DNA from: Francisella sp. LA112445
GTDB taxonomy: Bacteria > Pseudomonadota > Gammaproteobacteria > Francisellales > Francisellaceae
Reading direction: 5' to 3'
Assembly (NCBI RefSeq): GCF_012224145.1
Contig: NZ_CP041030.1
Location: 1,364,001 to 1,428,000 of the forward strand
DNA: 64,000 nt
The position numbers were made by a program, and so were the translations under genes. The notes under the pieces were generated by a model. It saw nothing but the letters and a program-made list of their open reading frames with translations, was not told the origin of the DNA and made no database searches. Positions 54,810-64,000 of the stretch are shown here, in pieces. Every line of letters starts with the position of its first letter. Positions within the stretch are counted from its first letter, which is position 1.

Positions 54810-56717
54810 TTATTTTTTAGCTTTTATTTGCTCTTTTAAAAAAACACAGAAATCATCTACAGACATTTGTCCTAATGCTTCACCATTATGTTTTCTTATA
54901 TTTACAACTTTTTGCTCTTGCTCATTTTTACCTAGAATAATAAGGTAAGGAACACGTAAAAGAGTATGCTCACGTATTTTAAACCCTATTTTCTCATTTC
55001 TCAAGTCTATTTTTGTGCGAATACCATTTTTTTCTAAAGCTTCGAAAACTTCTTTACAGTACTCATCTTGATAATTACTAATTCCAGTTACAACAACTTG
55101 TGTCGGAGTTAGCCATAATGGTAGGTTACCTGCATAATGCTCAATAAGCATACCAATAAACCTTTCTAAAGAACCAACTATAGCTCTATGTAACATTACA
55201 GGAACTTGCTTATCGCCATTCTTATCAATATAAGTAGCACCTAATCTTTGTGGCATAGAGAAATCTAGCTGTATTGTACCACACTGCCAACTTCTACCAA
55301 TGGCATCTTTTAGATGAAACTCGATCTTAGGTCCATAAAAAGCGCCCTCACCTGGTAACAACTCATAAGCAACACTATTAGCCTCTAAAGCATTTTTAAG
55401 CATTTGCTCAGATTTATCCCAAGTTTCATCATCACCAATTCTATTTTCAGGTCTTAGAGCAATCTTTACATCAAAATCATTAAAGCCAAAATCTTTATAA
55501 ACCTCAAAACATTGTTTAACCATTAAGATAACTTCTTCTTCAACTTGCTCAGGTGAACAGAAAATATGGCCATCATCTTGAGTAAAGCTTCGAACCCTCA
55601 TCAAACCATGTAAAGATCCTGATGGTTCATTTCTATGTACTATACCAAACTCAGCCATTCTAATTGGTAGATCACGATAACTATGTAGCTTAGTATTATA
55701 GACTTGTACACAAGTTGGGCAATTCATCGGTCTAATTGCAAAATCTCTATTCTCTGATTTTGTTGAGAACATATTTTCAGCATATTTTGAAGCATGCCCA
55801 GATTTTTCCCATAGACTAAAATCCGCTATTAATGGAGTACGAATTTCACCACAACCATACTTATTGTTAGAAGCTCTCATATAGTCTTCTACTTCACGCC
55901 AGATTCTAGTTCCATTATCATGCCAAAAAGCTATTCCTGGAGACTCTTCTTGGAAATGGAATAAATCTAAAGCTTTACCAATTTTTCTATGATCACGTTT
56001 TTCAGCTTCTTCTATCATATGAAGATATTGCTCTAAATCTTCTTTAGTAGCCCAACAAGTTCCATAGATTCTAGTTAACATTTCATTGTTAGAATCACCT
56101 CTCCAGTATGCCCCAGCTAGTTTAGTTAACTTAAATGCTTTTAAAACTGCTGTACTTGGAATATGAGGACCACGGCATAGATCACTAAACTCACCTTGAG
56201 TATAAATTTTAATCTGCTGATCTGCTGGAATACTATCAATTATTTCAACTTTATAATTTTCACCTTGAGCTTTAAAAAATTCTATAGCCTCATCTTTAGA
56301 AACAACTTTATAGCTAACAGGAGTACCTTTTTTAGCAAGCTCTTTCATTTTCTTCTCTATTTTTGGTAAATCCGACTCACCAATATTATCTTTAAAAGAA
56401 AAATCATAATAAAAGCCATTTTCAACAACAGGTCCGATAGTAACCTCTGTTTTAGGGTATAACTCTTTAACTGCGTGAGCTAAAAGATGAGCACATGAGT
56501 GACGTAGGATTTCTAAACCATCAGAGTCTTTTGTCGTAATAAGTTTTAACTCACAGTCATTCTCAATAGCATCTTTTGCATCTGTCAACTGACCATTTAC
56601 ATACACTCCTACGGTCGCTTTAGCTAAACCTGGAGAGATAGATTTTGCAACTTGTAATGAATTAACGCCTTTTTCAAACTCTTTTACCGAGCCATCAGGA
56701 AATGTAATGTTTATCAT
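54810..56717 (-). CDS. thrS: threonyl-tRNA synthetase
   Basis: 635 residues. TGS domain (1-62), editing domain with HSCAHLLAHAVKELYP, HH and CRGPHIPSTA, and the class II core: RPMNCPTCVQVYN, motif 2 FGIVHRNEPSGSLHGLMRVRSFTQDDGHIF and motif 3 MLHRAIVGSLERFIGMLIEH. Anticodon-binding domain to the end. Leads the operon thrS-infC-rpmI-rplT. Confidence 0.98.
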   Translation of the reverse strand: MINITFPDGSVKEFEKGVNSLQVAKSISPGLAKATVGVYVNGQLTDAKDAIENDCELKLITTKDSDGLEILRHSCAHLLAHAVKELYPKTEVTIGPVVENGFYYDFSFKDNIGESDLPKIEKKMKELAKKGTPVSYKVVSKDEAIEFFKAQGENYKVEIIDSIPADQQIKIYTQGEFSDLCRGPHIPSTAVLKAFKLTKLAGAYWRGDSNNEMLTRIYGTCWATKEDLEQYLHMIEEAEKRDHRKIGKALDLFHFQEESPGIAFWHDNGTRIWREVEDYMRASNNKYGCGEIRTPLIADFSLWEKSGHASKYAENMFSTKSENRDFAIRPMNCPTCVQVYNTKLHSYRDLPIRMAEFGIVHRNEPSGSLHGLMRVRSFTQDDGHIFCSPEQVEEEVILMVKQCFEVYKDFGFNDFDVKIALRPENRIGDDETWDKSEQMLKNALEANSVAYELLPGEGAFYGPKIEFHLKDAIGRSWQCGTIQLDFSMPQRLGATYIDKNGDKQVPVMLHRAIVGSLERFIGMLIEHYAGNLPLWLTPTQVVVTGISNYQDEYCKEVFEALEKNGIRTKIDLRNEKIGFKIREHTLLRVPYLIILGKNEQEQKVVNIRKHNGEALGQMSVDDFCVFLKEQIKAKK

Positions 56718-56870
56718 GTTTTTCTTCTTTTTTAAATTAATATAAAATTACGCACGAGCTATATTATATGGTATAGCGTCAACTATGTAAATTACTTATC
56801 ATGCTTAGTGTGTAGAGTACAAAACTTTAGATTATAAAACCAAACAAACTATTAAACATTTACAATATTT

Positions 56871-57170
56871 TTAGTTATTTGGCCTATCAAAATCATCATT
56901 ATAAAGAACATGCATTGTAGCTATAACTTTATTTGTATTATAAAGCCCTTGATAGCCATTCATTACAGCCCTACATTTATTATTATATTTTTCGTTACAC
57001 AATCTTAGATAATATTTACAAAAATCTATAGATATCTTTGTATGAGTTTCATACTCAATACCTTTCTTAGGGTTGTATATTTTACAGTAATTTAGATATT
57101 TTTCTGATGCAAATACGTTAAGAGATAAAAAAAGTAAAAGAACTAATATGAAGTGATTCTTATTCAACAT
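56871..57170 (-). CDS. small secreted protein, unknown
   Basis: 99 residues with a signal peptide (MLNKNHFILVLLLFLSLNVFAS). The mature part has four Cys (YCKIY, DFCKYY, LCNEK, KCRAV) and many Tyr/Lys. It overlaps the end of gcvH by 11 bases, so the two are coupled in translation although unrelated in role. No family recognised. Confidence 0.65.
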   Translation of the reverse strand: MLNKNHFILVLLLFLSLNVFASEKYLNYCKIYNPKKGIEYETHTKISIDFCKYYLRLCNEKYNNKCRAVMNGYQGLYNTNKVIATMHVLYNDDFDRPNN

Positions 57171-57540
57171 GATTTTTATAATCTTCTGGCTTCAAAAGAT
57201 TATTTATTTCTTGTTTATCACTAAGCTCTATTTCAAATATCCAACCATCTGTATAGCATGATTTATTGATAAGCTTAGGGTTATTTACTAACTCTTCATT
57301 AACTTTTACAACTTTCCCAGATAATGGAGAGTAAATATCAGAAGCTGTTTTAACAGACTCAATAACACAAATCTCATCATCTTTAGAATAGTCCTGACCA
57401 ACTTTTGGTAAATCTACATAGACAATCTCACCAAATTCATTTTGCGAATAGTCATCAATTCCTACTCTTGCAATATTATCTTTAACTTCTACCCACTCAT
57501 TAGATTCTGTATATAAATAATTGTGATTAATTTCTGACAT
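57160..57540 (-). CDS. gcvH: glycine cleavage system H protein
   Basis: 126 residues. The lipoylated Lys is Lys-64 in VIESVKTASDIYSPLSG, and the surrounding fold (WVEVKDNIARVGIDDYSQNEFGEIVYVDLP, ELVNNPKLINKSCYTDGWIFEIE) is standard. No gcvT, gcvP or lpd is in the window, so this copy is isolated; it could be a second GcvH serving as lipoyl carrier. Divergent from murG. Confidence 0.96.
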   Translation of the reverse strand: MSEINHNYLYTESNEWVEVKDNIARVGIDDYSQNEFGEIVYVDLPKVGQDYSKDDEICVIESVKTASDIYSPLSGKVVKVNEELVNNPKLINKSCYTDGWIFEIELSDKQEINNLLKPEDYKNHVE

Positions 57541-57648
57541 ATTCCCTCTTTAACAAACCGAGTTTTTTATTTTAGCTAATTGATGATAATAGCATAAAAA
57601 TACTTTAAAATTAATTTGTAAAAAACAAATTTTTAGTCATTAAAGTAT

Positions 57649-58764
57649 ATGAATCTTGAAAATAAAAATATCATTATTACCGCAGGTGGAACTGGAGGTC
57701 ATATATATCCAGCTTTAGCTGTGGCTGAGCTATTGAGACAACACAAAGCTAATGTCACCTGGGTTGGTACTCCAAATAGTATGGAAGCAAATATAGTGCC
57801 TAAGTACTTTAATATCCAGTTTATAAAATCCTCAGGCGTTCGAAGAAAAGGAATCGTCAAAAAAATCACATTCCCTCTAAAGTTAATAATTAGCACAATT
57901 AAAGCTCGATCAATATTAAAAAAATTTAAAACTGATCTTGTAATAGGGTTTGGGGGTTATGTTTCTGGACCTATATGCCTTGCAGCAGTTCAAAACAAAA
58001 CACCTATTATAATACATGAGCAAAATGCAAAAATTGGGCTGACAAATAGGATCTTAGCAAAACTAGCTAGCAAAATATGCTTAGCATTTGATATAGACAA
58101 TATCAAAGACCATTTTTCTGAAAAACAACTAGCTAGGACAAAAGTTGTTGGTAATCCTGTAAGAAAGGATATAATTGAGTTAAATGACAAACTTAAAGAT
58201 TTCTCTAATCCTCAACTAAAACTTCTAATACTTGGAGGTAGTCAAGGAGCAAAAGCTATAAATGAAATTATTCCAAGCTTAATTACAAAAGCTAAAGAAC
58301 AAAATATTGATATTAAAGTTTGGCACCAAACAGGTAAGCTAACACTTGAGCAAACTAAAGATAATTATAAAAATATTTCTGTAGAAAATATTAAAGATAT
58401 CTCAGCATTTATATTTGATATGGCAGCAGCATACAAATGGGCAGACTTGATAATTTGTAGAGCTGGTGCACTAACAGTCTCTGAATGCGCTGTTGCGGGA
58501 TTACCTGCAATATTTATACCACTACCATCAGCAGTTGATGATCATCAATTTTTTAATGCTCAAAATATTGTCAAAAATGGTGCTGGTTTTTGCTTAAGAC
58601 AACAAGAGATGACTTTAGAAAATTTAATAGATATAATAAAGCCTCTATCACAGAATAAAGCTCAACTTGAAAAAATGTCACAAATTGCAAAAAAAACATT
58701 GATAAAAGACTCAAGTGAACAAATATTAGAATGTGTAAAAGAAATTTTAAGTAAGAATAATTAA
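57649..58764 (+). CDS. murG: UDP-GlcNAc:lipid I transferase MurG
   Basis: 371 residues, GT-B glycosyltransferase that makes lipid II. Seen: [51 protein letters not shown], and [35 protein letters not shown]. Not in a dcw cluster but beside ybaB-recR, to which it is joined by about ten bases. Confidence 0.98.
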   Translation: MNLENKNIIITAGGTGGHIYPALAVAELLRQHKANVTWVGTPNSMEANIVPKYFNIQFIKSSGVRRKGIVKKITFPLKLIISTIKARSILKKFKTDLVIGFGGYVSGPICLAAVQNKTPIIIHEQNAKIGLTNRILAKLASKICLAFDIDNIKDHFSEKQLARTKVVGNPVRKDIIELNDKLKDFSNPQLKLLILGGSQGAKAINEIIPSLITKAKEQNIDIKVWHQTGKLTLEQTKDNYKNISVENIKDISAFIFDMAAAYKWADLIICRAGALTVSECAVAGLPAIFIPLPSAVDDHQFFNAQNIVKNGAGFCLRQQEMTLENLIDIIKPLSQNKAQLEKMSQIAKKTLIKDSSEQILECVKEILSKNN

Positions 58765-58773
58765 GGATCTAAA

Positions 58774-59109
58774 ATGAACTTTGATATGTCAAAGCTAATG
58801 CAACAAGCTCAAAAAATGCAAGAACAAATGAAAAAAGCTCAAGAACAACGTGATAACATGGAAGTTACTGGAGAGTCTGGAGCTGGGCTTGTAAAAATAA
58901 CAATGACTGGAAAGTACGATGTTAAATCAGTAAGCATTGATAGCTCTCTAATGAGTGAAGATAAAGAAATGTTAGAAGATTTAGTTGCTGCTGCTGTTAA
59001 TAGCGCGGTTAAGAAAGTTGAAGAAAACTCTTCTTCTACAGATATTCAGAAAATGGCAAAAGATGCTGGTATTGATTTACCAAGTGGAATGAACTTTCCT
59101 TTCAAATAA
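58774..59109 (+). CDS. YbaB/EbfC nucleoid-associated protein
   Basis: 111 residues. Helical N-terminus rich in Gln and Met ([21 protein letters not shown]), then [18 protein letters not shown] and [21 protein letters not shown] tweezer-shaped DNA-binding dimer in other species. Its stop overlaps recR by one base, the standard ybaB-recR pair. Confidence 0.95.
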   Translation: MNFDMSKLMQQAQKMQEQMKKAQEQRDNMEVTGESGAGLVKITMTGKYDVKSVSIDSSLMSEDKEMLEDLVAAAVNSAVKKVEENSSSTDIQKMAKDAGIDLPSGMNFPFK

Positions 59110-59711
59110 TGAACAATAAGATATTCTCTCCGAAGATTACAGCTGTAATAGAATCTTTACGTAAATTACCAACTATCGGTAAAAAGTCATCACAGCGACT
59201 TGCGTTACATTTACTAGATAAATCCCCAGAGACAGCTATTGCTATTGCTAACTCACTTTTAGAGGCAACTCAAACAATCACAAAATGTCAGCAATGCCAA
59301 GCGCTCACAGAAAACACTATTTGTGATATATGCAATAGTTCAAACCGAAATGATAATAAGTTATGCATAGTTGAAAGTATGTTAGATATGATAGCTATTG
59401 AAGAGGCGGGAATTTTTAGAGGTAAATATTTCATATTAAATGGTAGAATCTCTCCTTTAGATGGAATCGGCCCTAATGAGCTTAAATTAGATATTTTATC
59501 TGAGATAATTGAGTCACGTGAGATCGATGAAATAATACTTGCTATAAGTCCTACCGTAGAAGGTGAGACTACTGCTCATTTTATTTCTCAAATGATTAGT
59601 CGTGATATAAAAATCTCTCGAATTGGCTTTGGAGTTCCATTTGGAGGAGAATTAGAATATCTAGATCAACAAACATTACTGCACGCATTTAATGCTAGAA
59701 CTAACATTTAA
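59109..59711 (+). CDS. recR: recombination protein RecR
   Basis: 200 residues. Helix-hairpin-helix LRKLPTIGKKSSQRLALHLL, zinc finger Cys set CQQCQALTENTICDIC, then TOPRIM with IAIEEAGIFRGKYFILNGRISPLDGIGP and the EIILAISPTVEGE acidic cluster. Loads RecA with RecFO. The end overlaps convergent spoT by four bases. Confidence 0.97.
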   Translation: MNNKIFSPKITAVIESLRKLPTIGKKSSQRLALHLLDKSPETAIAIANSLLEATQTITKCQQCQALTENTICDICNSSNRNDNKLCIVESMLDMIAIEEAGIFRGKYFILNGRISPLDGIGPNELKLDILSEIIESREIDEIILAISPTVEGETTAHFISQMISRDIKISRIGFGVPFGGELEYLDQQTLLHAFNARTNI

Positions 59712-61831
59712 TCTTTAGTTATATTAAGGATTCTCTCCACATTTACACAAACGTCTAATTTTCTTATCAAACGAATTAATAGATAAAGCTCTCTTCTATT
59801 CCTAACAACCACAATAGATGCTAATTTTGCATGTTTATTATCTACAGACATCATTTCAAAGGTTCTAATATCAACACCCTCTCTAGCAAGTGTTGCTGTA
59901 ATTTTTGCAATTGACCCAGGTATATTTTTAAGAGTGATAGCAATACGAGTTTTAAAACTTGGATCGTCATCACTATTTACAAACCAATCAGCTTCTATCT
60001 GCTTAACATCTTCTTGCTTAAGCTTGGCATATAGTTCATTACAGCTTTTTCTATGCACTTCAACATTACCATCATCATTAACAACTCCTAAGATTTCATC
60101 ATTTGGTAACGGTAAACAACAATCTGCAATGCGAGGATCATCACCATATCTAATTTGTATTTTAGATATAGAAGATTTGTTGTATGAATTGCGCATATCA
60201 TCAAAATACTTAACAATAAATTCAATAAAATTACTTGGATCTATTAACCCTAAGCCTGTATCTAAGTAAAAACGATTTATAGTATCAATTCCTTCATAAT
60301 TAAATAATGCTCCATCTATAATTTCATTTGGTACTTCTTTTAACTCTACTTCTAGAGACTTAAGTCGACTCTCAACAAGTTCTTTACCTTTTATATAGTC
60401 TGTGTTTTTATATTGCTGTTTTAAAAACTCTTTAATGGCAGACTTAGCCCTACCTGTTTCAACAAAATTTAACCAACTAGGATTTGGATCTGCTACTGCT
60501 GAAGTAACTATTTCAACATGATCACCTTGCTTAAGCCTATAATTAAGAGGCACAGATTTTCTATTTACCTTTGCAGAAAGACACTTATTCCCTATATCTG
60601 TATGTATAAAATAAGCAAAATCAACACAGGTTGAATTTATAGGTAACTCAACAATTTCTCCTTGAGGAGTAAAGACAAAAACATCATTATTAAATACATC
60701 TGCTTTGACATTTTCCAAAAATTCAACTGAACTGGCTGTATAAACGTTAATATCAGAAATTTTCTTAAGCCATCTTTGTAAGGCTTTATCTGTTTTTTCA
60801 CCAATCTTATAACTCCAATGAGCCGCAATACCGTACTCAGCTTGGCGATCCATTTGCTCAGTTTTAATCTGTATCTCTAAAGGAATATTATATGGACCTG
60901 AAACGACAGTATGTATTGATCTATAACCATTTGCTTTTGGTGTAGCTATATAATCTTTAAATCTTTGAGGAATCGGCTTATATAGCTCATGCACCTTACC
61001 TAATGCAACATAACAATCAATTCTATTAGGTACTATGACTTTATATGCATACATATCCATAATCTCATCAAAGGAGATACCTTTCTTACGCATTTTATTA
61101 TAGATACTATATAAAGTTTTCTTTCTAGATTTTATATCATCAGAAGTAACTAGGTCACCTAGTTTTTCAACTAAAGCTTCTTTTACTTGATAAAAAACTT
61201 TTTCTTTATTCTTTTCTACTTTTTTAACTTTTTCTTCTAATATATGATATCTATAAGGATGCATTCCTTCAAATGCAAGCGTCTCGAGTTGCTCTTTTAA
61301 GGTGTTAATACCTAATCTATGAGCTAATGGTGCAAACACATCTAATGTTTCTTTAGAGACTCTTCTTTTCTTCTCAGGCTTCAAAGGAGCTAAAGTTCGC
61401 ATATTATGCAATCTATCAGCCAATTTTATAAAAATAACTCGAACATCTTTTGTTACAGATAAAAGTAGTTTTCGGAAATTTTCTGCTTGTTGCTCAACTT
61501 TATTTTTATGGCGAATTTGGGTAAGTTTTGTCACACCTTCAACAAGCTGAGCAACCTTATCTCCAAACCGCTCTGAAATATCTTCTGCCGTATACTCTGT
61601 ATCTTCTACAACATCATGCAATAATGCTGCAATAACGGTATCAACATCCATCCTAAGCTCAGCTAATATACATGCCACTGCTACAGGGTGAGTAAAGTAT
61701 GGCTCTCCTGAGCTTCGCACTTGTGTCTCATGAGCATCCGCTCCAAATATAAAAGCTTTTGCTATTTTGTGTCTTTCTTCATCAGGAAGATAACTTGAAA
61801 TAAGCTTATTAAGATTATAGTAACAAAACAT
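59708..61831 (-). CDS. spoT: bifunctional (p)ppGpp synthetase/hydrolase SpoT
   Basis: 707 residues with the full long-RSH layout: HD hydrolase domain (HPVAVACILAELR, ALLHDVVEDT, RLHNMRTL), synthetase domain (KKTLYSIYNKMRKKG, YKVIVP, ANGYRSIHTVVSGP, EIQIKTEQMDRQAEYGIAAHW), TGS (VFTPQGEIVELP), zinc-finger-like DPRIADCCLPLP and C-terminal ACT. The intact HD domain indicates SpoT rather than RelA. The synthetase motif reads EIQIKT where most long RSH have EIQIRT. Convergent with recR, and just downstream of the cap genes on the same strand. Confidence 0.96.
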   Translation of the reverse strand: MFCYYNLNKLISSYLPDEERHKIAKAFIFGADAHETQVRSSGEPYFTHPVAVACILAELRMDVDTVIAALLHDVVEDTEYTAEDISERFGDKVAQLVEGVTKLTQIRHKNKVEQQAENFRKLLLSVTKDVRVIFIKLADRLHNMRTLAPLKPEKKRRVSKETLDVFAPLAHRLGINTLKEQLETLAFEGMHPYRYHILEEKVKKVEKNKEKVFYQVKEALVEKLGDLVTSDDIKSRKKTLYSIYNKMRKKGISFDEIMDMYAYKVIVPNRIDCYVALGKVHELYKPIPQRFKDYIATPKANGYRSIHTVVSGPYNIPLEIQIKTEQMDRQAEYGIAAHWSYKIGEKTDKALQRWLKKISDINVYTASSVEFLENVKADVFNNDVFVFTPQGEIVELPINSTCVDFAYFIHTDIGNKCLSAKVNRKSVPLNYRLKQGDHVEIVTSAVADPNPSWLNFVETGRAKSAIKEFLKQQYKNTDYIKGKELVESRLKSLEVELKEVPNEIIDGALFNYEGIDTINRFYLDTGLGLIDPSNFIEFIVKYFDDMRNSYNKSSISKIQIRYGDDPRIADCCLPLPNDEILGVVNDDGNVEVHRKSCNELYAKLKQEDVKQIEADWFVNSDDDPSFKTRIAITLKNIPGSIAKITATLAREGVDIRTFEMMSVDNKHAKLASIVVVRNRRELYLLIRLIRKLDVCVNVERILNITKD

Positions 61832-61898
61832 ATTAACTAAAAAATTGATATATATTAGTTAAATGATAAATTGAATTAAAAATCAAAGCAATTTATAA

Positions 61899-63098
61899 CT
61901 ACTTCGTTTTAAAAGAAATTAGATACTTTCTTGAAATAAATGCCATAAAGATAATTAAAGCAATATCAATTATTAATAGTATTGCAGCTAGAGTTGTATT
62001 ATATTTTTTCTGCGAGAAAACAGCGCCTTGCCCAGGAGGTACAACTGTAGTTGGATTATATGCTAAACCATAGTCTTTGATTATAGAACTATTTATATCT
62101 CTAACATTTACAACTGGCACATCATCTTTTAAGTAATTCACTGCAACAGAATTTACATACTTATACTCAGGTGGTAAGCTTTTTGTAACTCCAGCAGGGA
62201 AACTATGTAACTTAACTATCATTTTCTCAGAACTATTAGTTTTTGATGTTTTCTTATGATTATCATCTTTTTTATCAGTTATTTTAGGTTTAATCTGCTT
62301 AAGACCTATAGATGCCATATTACCGCCAACGTTTATATAAGCTTTAATTTTATTCTCACCGGCTGCTTTCTTATAAAGTTCCATACGCTTTTTAACAGAG
62401 GTATTAGTAGCATCTTTATAAGGTATATTAATTACCTCATAACCATTTCTTTTTATTGCATCATTTAATTTTAAGATCGCTCTTGGAGTCATTCCATAAC
62501 CATTATCATGAGAACCTCCTAAAGTTATACCTAAAACCTTATAGTCAAATATCCCTTTCTCAACTAAATTATGATATATATCTGGCCAAGTAAAGTCTGG
62601 TCTATTTGCACCAAACTGTGAAGCTCCTGCAGAGAAAATAATTAGAGGTTTTAACTTTAATGTCTTTATAGCTGACAGCATTGCTATATCTAATGCTGGA
62701 TAAGAGCCCGTTGCCTGCACAGCAACAGTATCACCTTCCTTTAAATTAAGCTGACTTAACCATTCAACAAAAAGTGCTGCCATATTAGGATTTACAGAAG
62801 ATCTTTTTGCATACAAGTCACCAGAGTCTGTAGTAATCTCAGTCATTGATAGACCTATTAATCCAGTACAAGAAATATCTCCCATTCTTGGGCATAAATA
62901 GCCTTTTGACATAAATAGCCTTTCAGTTTGCTCAAAAGCATAATCTGCCATTTTTGCTGCTTGTAACTTCTGAGTGTACCCTTTTGTTTCAACGACTAAA
63001 TTTCCTTCAACTATGTACAATGAAATAATCATAAATACCGTTAAAAACAAAATTATATAACGTGATAAAAATTTACGGTGCCAATACATCGTTTTCAT
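61899..63098 (-). CDS. capA: poly-gamma-glutamate system protein CapA (Francisella type)
   Basis: 399 residues with an N-terminal membrane segment (about 12-30) and a C-terminal one (about 375-393), so the middle is periplasmic. Family hints: FVEWLSQLNLKEGDTVAVQATGSYPALDIA, IFSAGASQFGANRPDFTWPDIYHNLV, GGSHDNGYGMTPRAI, and INVGGNMASIG. It has none of the metallophosphatase signature of Bacillus CapA, so it is named by position. One base separates it from capC. Confidence 0.88.
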   Translation of the reverse strand: MKTMYWHRKFLSRYIILFLTVFMIISLYIVEGNLVVETKGYTQKLQAAKMADYAFEQTERLFMSKGYLCPRMGDISCTGLIGLSMTEITTDSGDLYAKRSSVNPNMAALFVEWLSQLNLKEGDTVAVQATGSYPALDIAMLSAIKTLKLKPLIIFSAGASQFGANRPDFTWPDIYHNLVEKGIFDYKVLGITLGGSHDNGYGMTPRAILKLNDAIKRNGYEVINIPYKDATNTSVKKRMELYKKAAGENKIKAYINVGGNMASIGLKQIKPKITDKKDDNHKKTSKTNSSEKMIVKLHSFPAGVTKSLPPEYKYVNSVAVNYLKDDVPVVNVRDINSSIIKDYGLAYNPTTVVPPGQGAVFSQKKYNTTLAAILLIIDIALIIFMAFISRKYLISFKTK

Positions 63099-63099
63099 A

Positions 63100-63564
63100 C
63101 TATATTCCTACTATTTGAGGTCCAATTAAAACTATTAATAATAAACGTATAACAATTGAAGCTATTAACAAAGAACCTATTGTTTCAATAAGTCCCTGCC
63201 TATCTATAGATAAAGTTATAAGTCCTGGAATAATATATCCTATTACCTGAAGGTTATTAGAGTAAAAACTTGTTGTTAAATACTGCGAAAACAAAGCATT
63301 ACATATAGTACCTAATATAAAAGATAAAAGTACTGTAATAGCAATCCTTCTTCTACCGTATATAATCATAAACTTTGACATCAATCTAACAATACCAAAG
63401 ATTACTATTGATATTAAAATAGTGACTATAACCCTATCAGGAGCCCCCATTTCTAAAGCAAAATATCCAGGTACTACCATACCACCTGTAGATAACCCTA
63501 AAAGTGATACAAAAACTAGTCCAACTATTAGACCAATTCCTATCGAGAGCGTTAATGGATCCAT
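63100..63564 (-). CDS. capC: poly-gamma-glutamate biosynthesis protein PgsC/CapC
   Basis: 154 residues, almost wholly hydrophobic with four to five membrane helices, matching the size of PgsC. Seen: IGIGLIVGLVFVSLLGLSTGGMVVPGYFAL at the start and IPGLITLSIDRQGLIETIGSL near the end. Partner of CapB in membrane-coupled polymer synthesis or export. Confidence 0.93.
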   Translation of the reverse strand: MDPLTLSIGIGLIVGLVFVSLLGLSTGGMVVPGYFALEMGAPDRVIVTILISIVIFGIVRLMSKFMIIYGRRRIAITVLLSFILGTICNALFSQYLTTSFYSNNLQVIGYIIPGLITLSIDRQGLIETIGSLLIASIVIRLLLIVLIGPQIVGI

Positions 63565-63590
63565 ATTTTCTCCTATGTATATTCTAAAAA

Positions 63591-64000
63591 CTATAAATCA
63601 TGCTTACTTTTATGACTTTGATCACAATAATCTACTAAATCCATACCTATATCTTTGATATTACCTACTCCAACTAGCATATACGATTCGGCCTTTTGTG
63701 TAGCATAAATCTTCTCAAGAATCTCTATAGGCTTCATATCCTCGCACACAATAACTTGCGTAGCTTTCACACCTAAAGACTTAGCATATTTTTTATAAAA
63801 AGATACAAATACATCTGTCCCTGTACCTATAAGAGTAACTAAATCAGGCTTCTCCCAGCCTAAAATAGCTTCTGCTATTTGTTTAGATCTATCTTCTCTA
63901 TCTGCTCTACAATTTACAACTAGAACTTTCTTTTCACAGTCTCTATATTTTTCATAAAGTTTATCCCAAAGCATCTTTGTAGATACGGGGTCATTTGCAG
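63591..64000 (-). CDS. capB: poly-gamma-glutamate synthase CapB/PgsB (3' part only)
   Basis: Reading frame open to the window edge: the codons before the Met at 63974 continue (Ala-Asn-Asp-Pro-Val-Ser-Thr-Lys). Only the last part of the roughly 400-residue Mur-ligase-like ATP-dependent enzyme is present: VVNCRADREDRSKQIAEAI, LIGTGTDVFVSFYKKYA, and MLVGVGNIKDIG. The ATP-binding N-terminus lies outside the window. First gene of capB-capC-capA. Confidence 0.92.
   Translation of the reverse strand, partial: ANDPVSTKMLWDKLYEKYRDCEKKVLVVNCRADREDRSKQIAEAILGWEKPDLVTLIGTGTDVFVSFYKKYAKSLGVKATQVIVCEDMKPIEILEKIYATQKAESYMLVGVGNIKDIGMDLVDYCDQSHKSKHDL

Noticed and set aside
1-64000. tRNA, rRNA or CRISPR features
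   Set aside because: Intergenic gaps were read for tRNA arm signatures and regularly spaced repeats; none found. A covariance-model scan would be needed to exclude small RNAs.

Overview
This 64 kb window is an AT-rich chromosomal segment of a gammaproteobacterium, and everything recognisable points to Francisella (F. tularensis/novicida group). The evidence is the capB-capC-capA locus next to spoT/recR/ybaB/murG, the ratA/ratB-smpB pair, an IS5-family element of the ISFtu2 type, very low GC, and family-typical protein lengths. The species cannot be fixed from sequence alone. No rRNA, tRNA or CRISPR array was found. Nearly every base is in a gene and genes are closely packed, often with overlapping ends.

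Layout. 0-5 kb: an unknown membrane-anchored protein, a tandem pair of paralogous membrane proteins of unknown function, then typA/bipA. 5-12.6 kb: a methyltransferase, ggt, the mlaA lipoprotein, an MnmC-type FAD oxidoreductase, a domesticated-looking REP-associated transposase squeezed between it and ratB/ratA, then smpB and ttcA. 12.7-16.7 kb: an accessory-looking cluster of a secreted RNase T2, a stand-alone alarmone (RelA/SpoT) synthetase and an OLD-type ATPase-TOPRIM nuclease. 16.7-24.1 kb: a complete histidine operon (hisGDCBHAFIE) headed by a YerC/TrpR-type repressor gene with a palindrome over its promoter. 24.3-32 kb: two ProP-like MFS permeases flank a DUF218 protein, a type IV pilin-like protein with a secreted partner, xseA/xseB, and two related four-cysteine secreted peptides. 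32-37.3 kb: murI, a NERD-domain membrane protein, uvrB and sbcB. 37.5-41.6 kb: a small membrane protein, a divergent SDR/LysR pair and a two-gene FUSC-like exporter. 41.7-47.5 kb: mnmG, a lipoprotein, a permease, rpiA and a Bcr/CflA drug exporter.

47.5-52.9 kb: pirin, threonine aldolase and a catabolic acetolactate synthase (alsS). AlsS is followed by an acetolactate-decarboxylase-like gene cut exactly in two by an 862 bp insertion sequence; removing the element and one copy of its TA target restores an uninterrupted 267-codon frame. 52.9-57.5 kb: a TVP38-type membrane protein and the translation operon thrS-infC-rpmI-rplT (infC evidently starts at AUU), then a small secreted protein overlapping gcvH. 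57.6-61.8 kb: murG, ybaB, recR and convergent spoT. 61.9-64 kb: capA, capC and the 3' part of capB (poly-gamma-glutamate type capsule/virulence locus), with capB running off the window edge.

The most interesting leads are: the IS-broken acetoin-pathway gene; the repressor/operator arrangement at the head of the his operon; the RNase T2 / alarmone synthetase / OLD nuclease cluster; the transposase with two hairpins inside its own coding sequence; and the pilin-like and small secreted protein genes between 26.9 and 30.3 kb.
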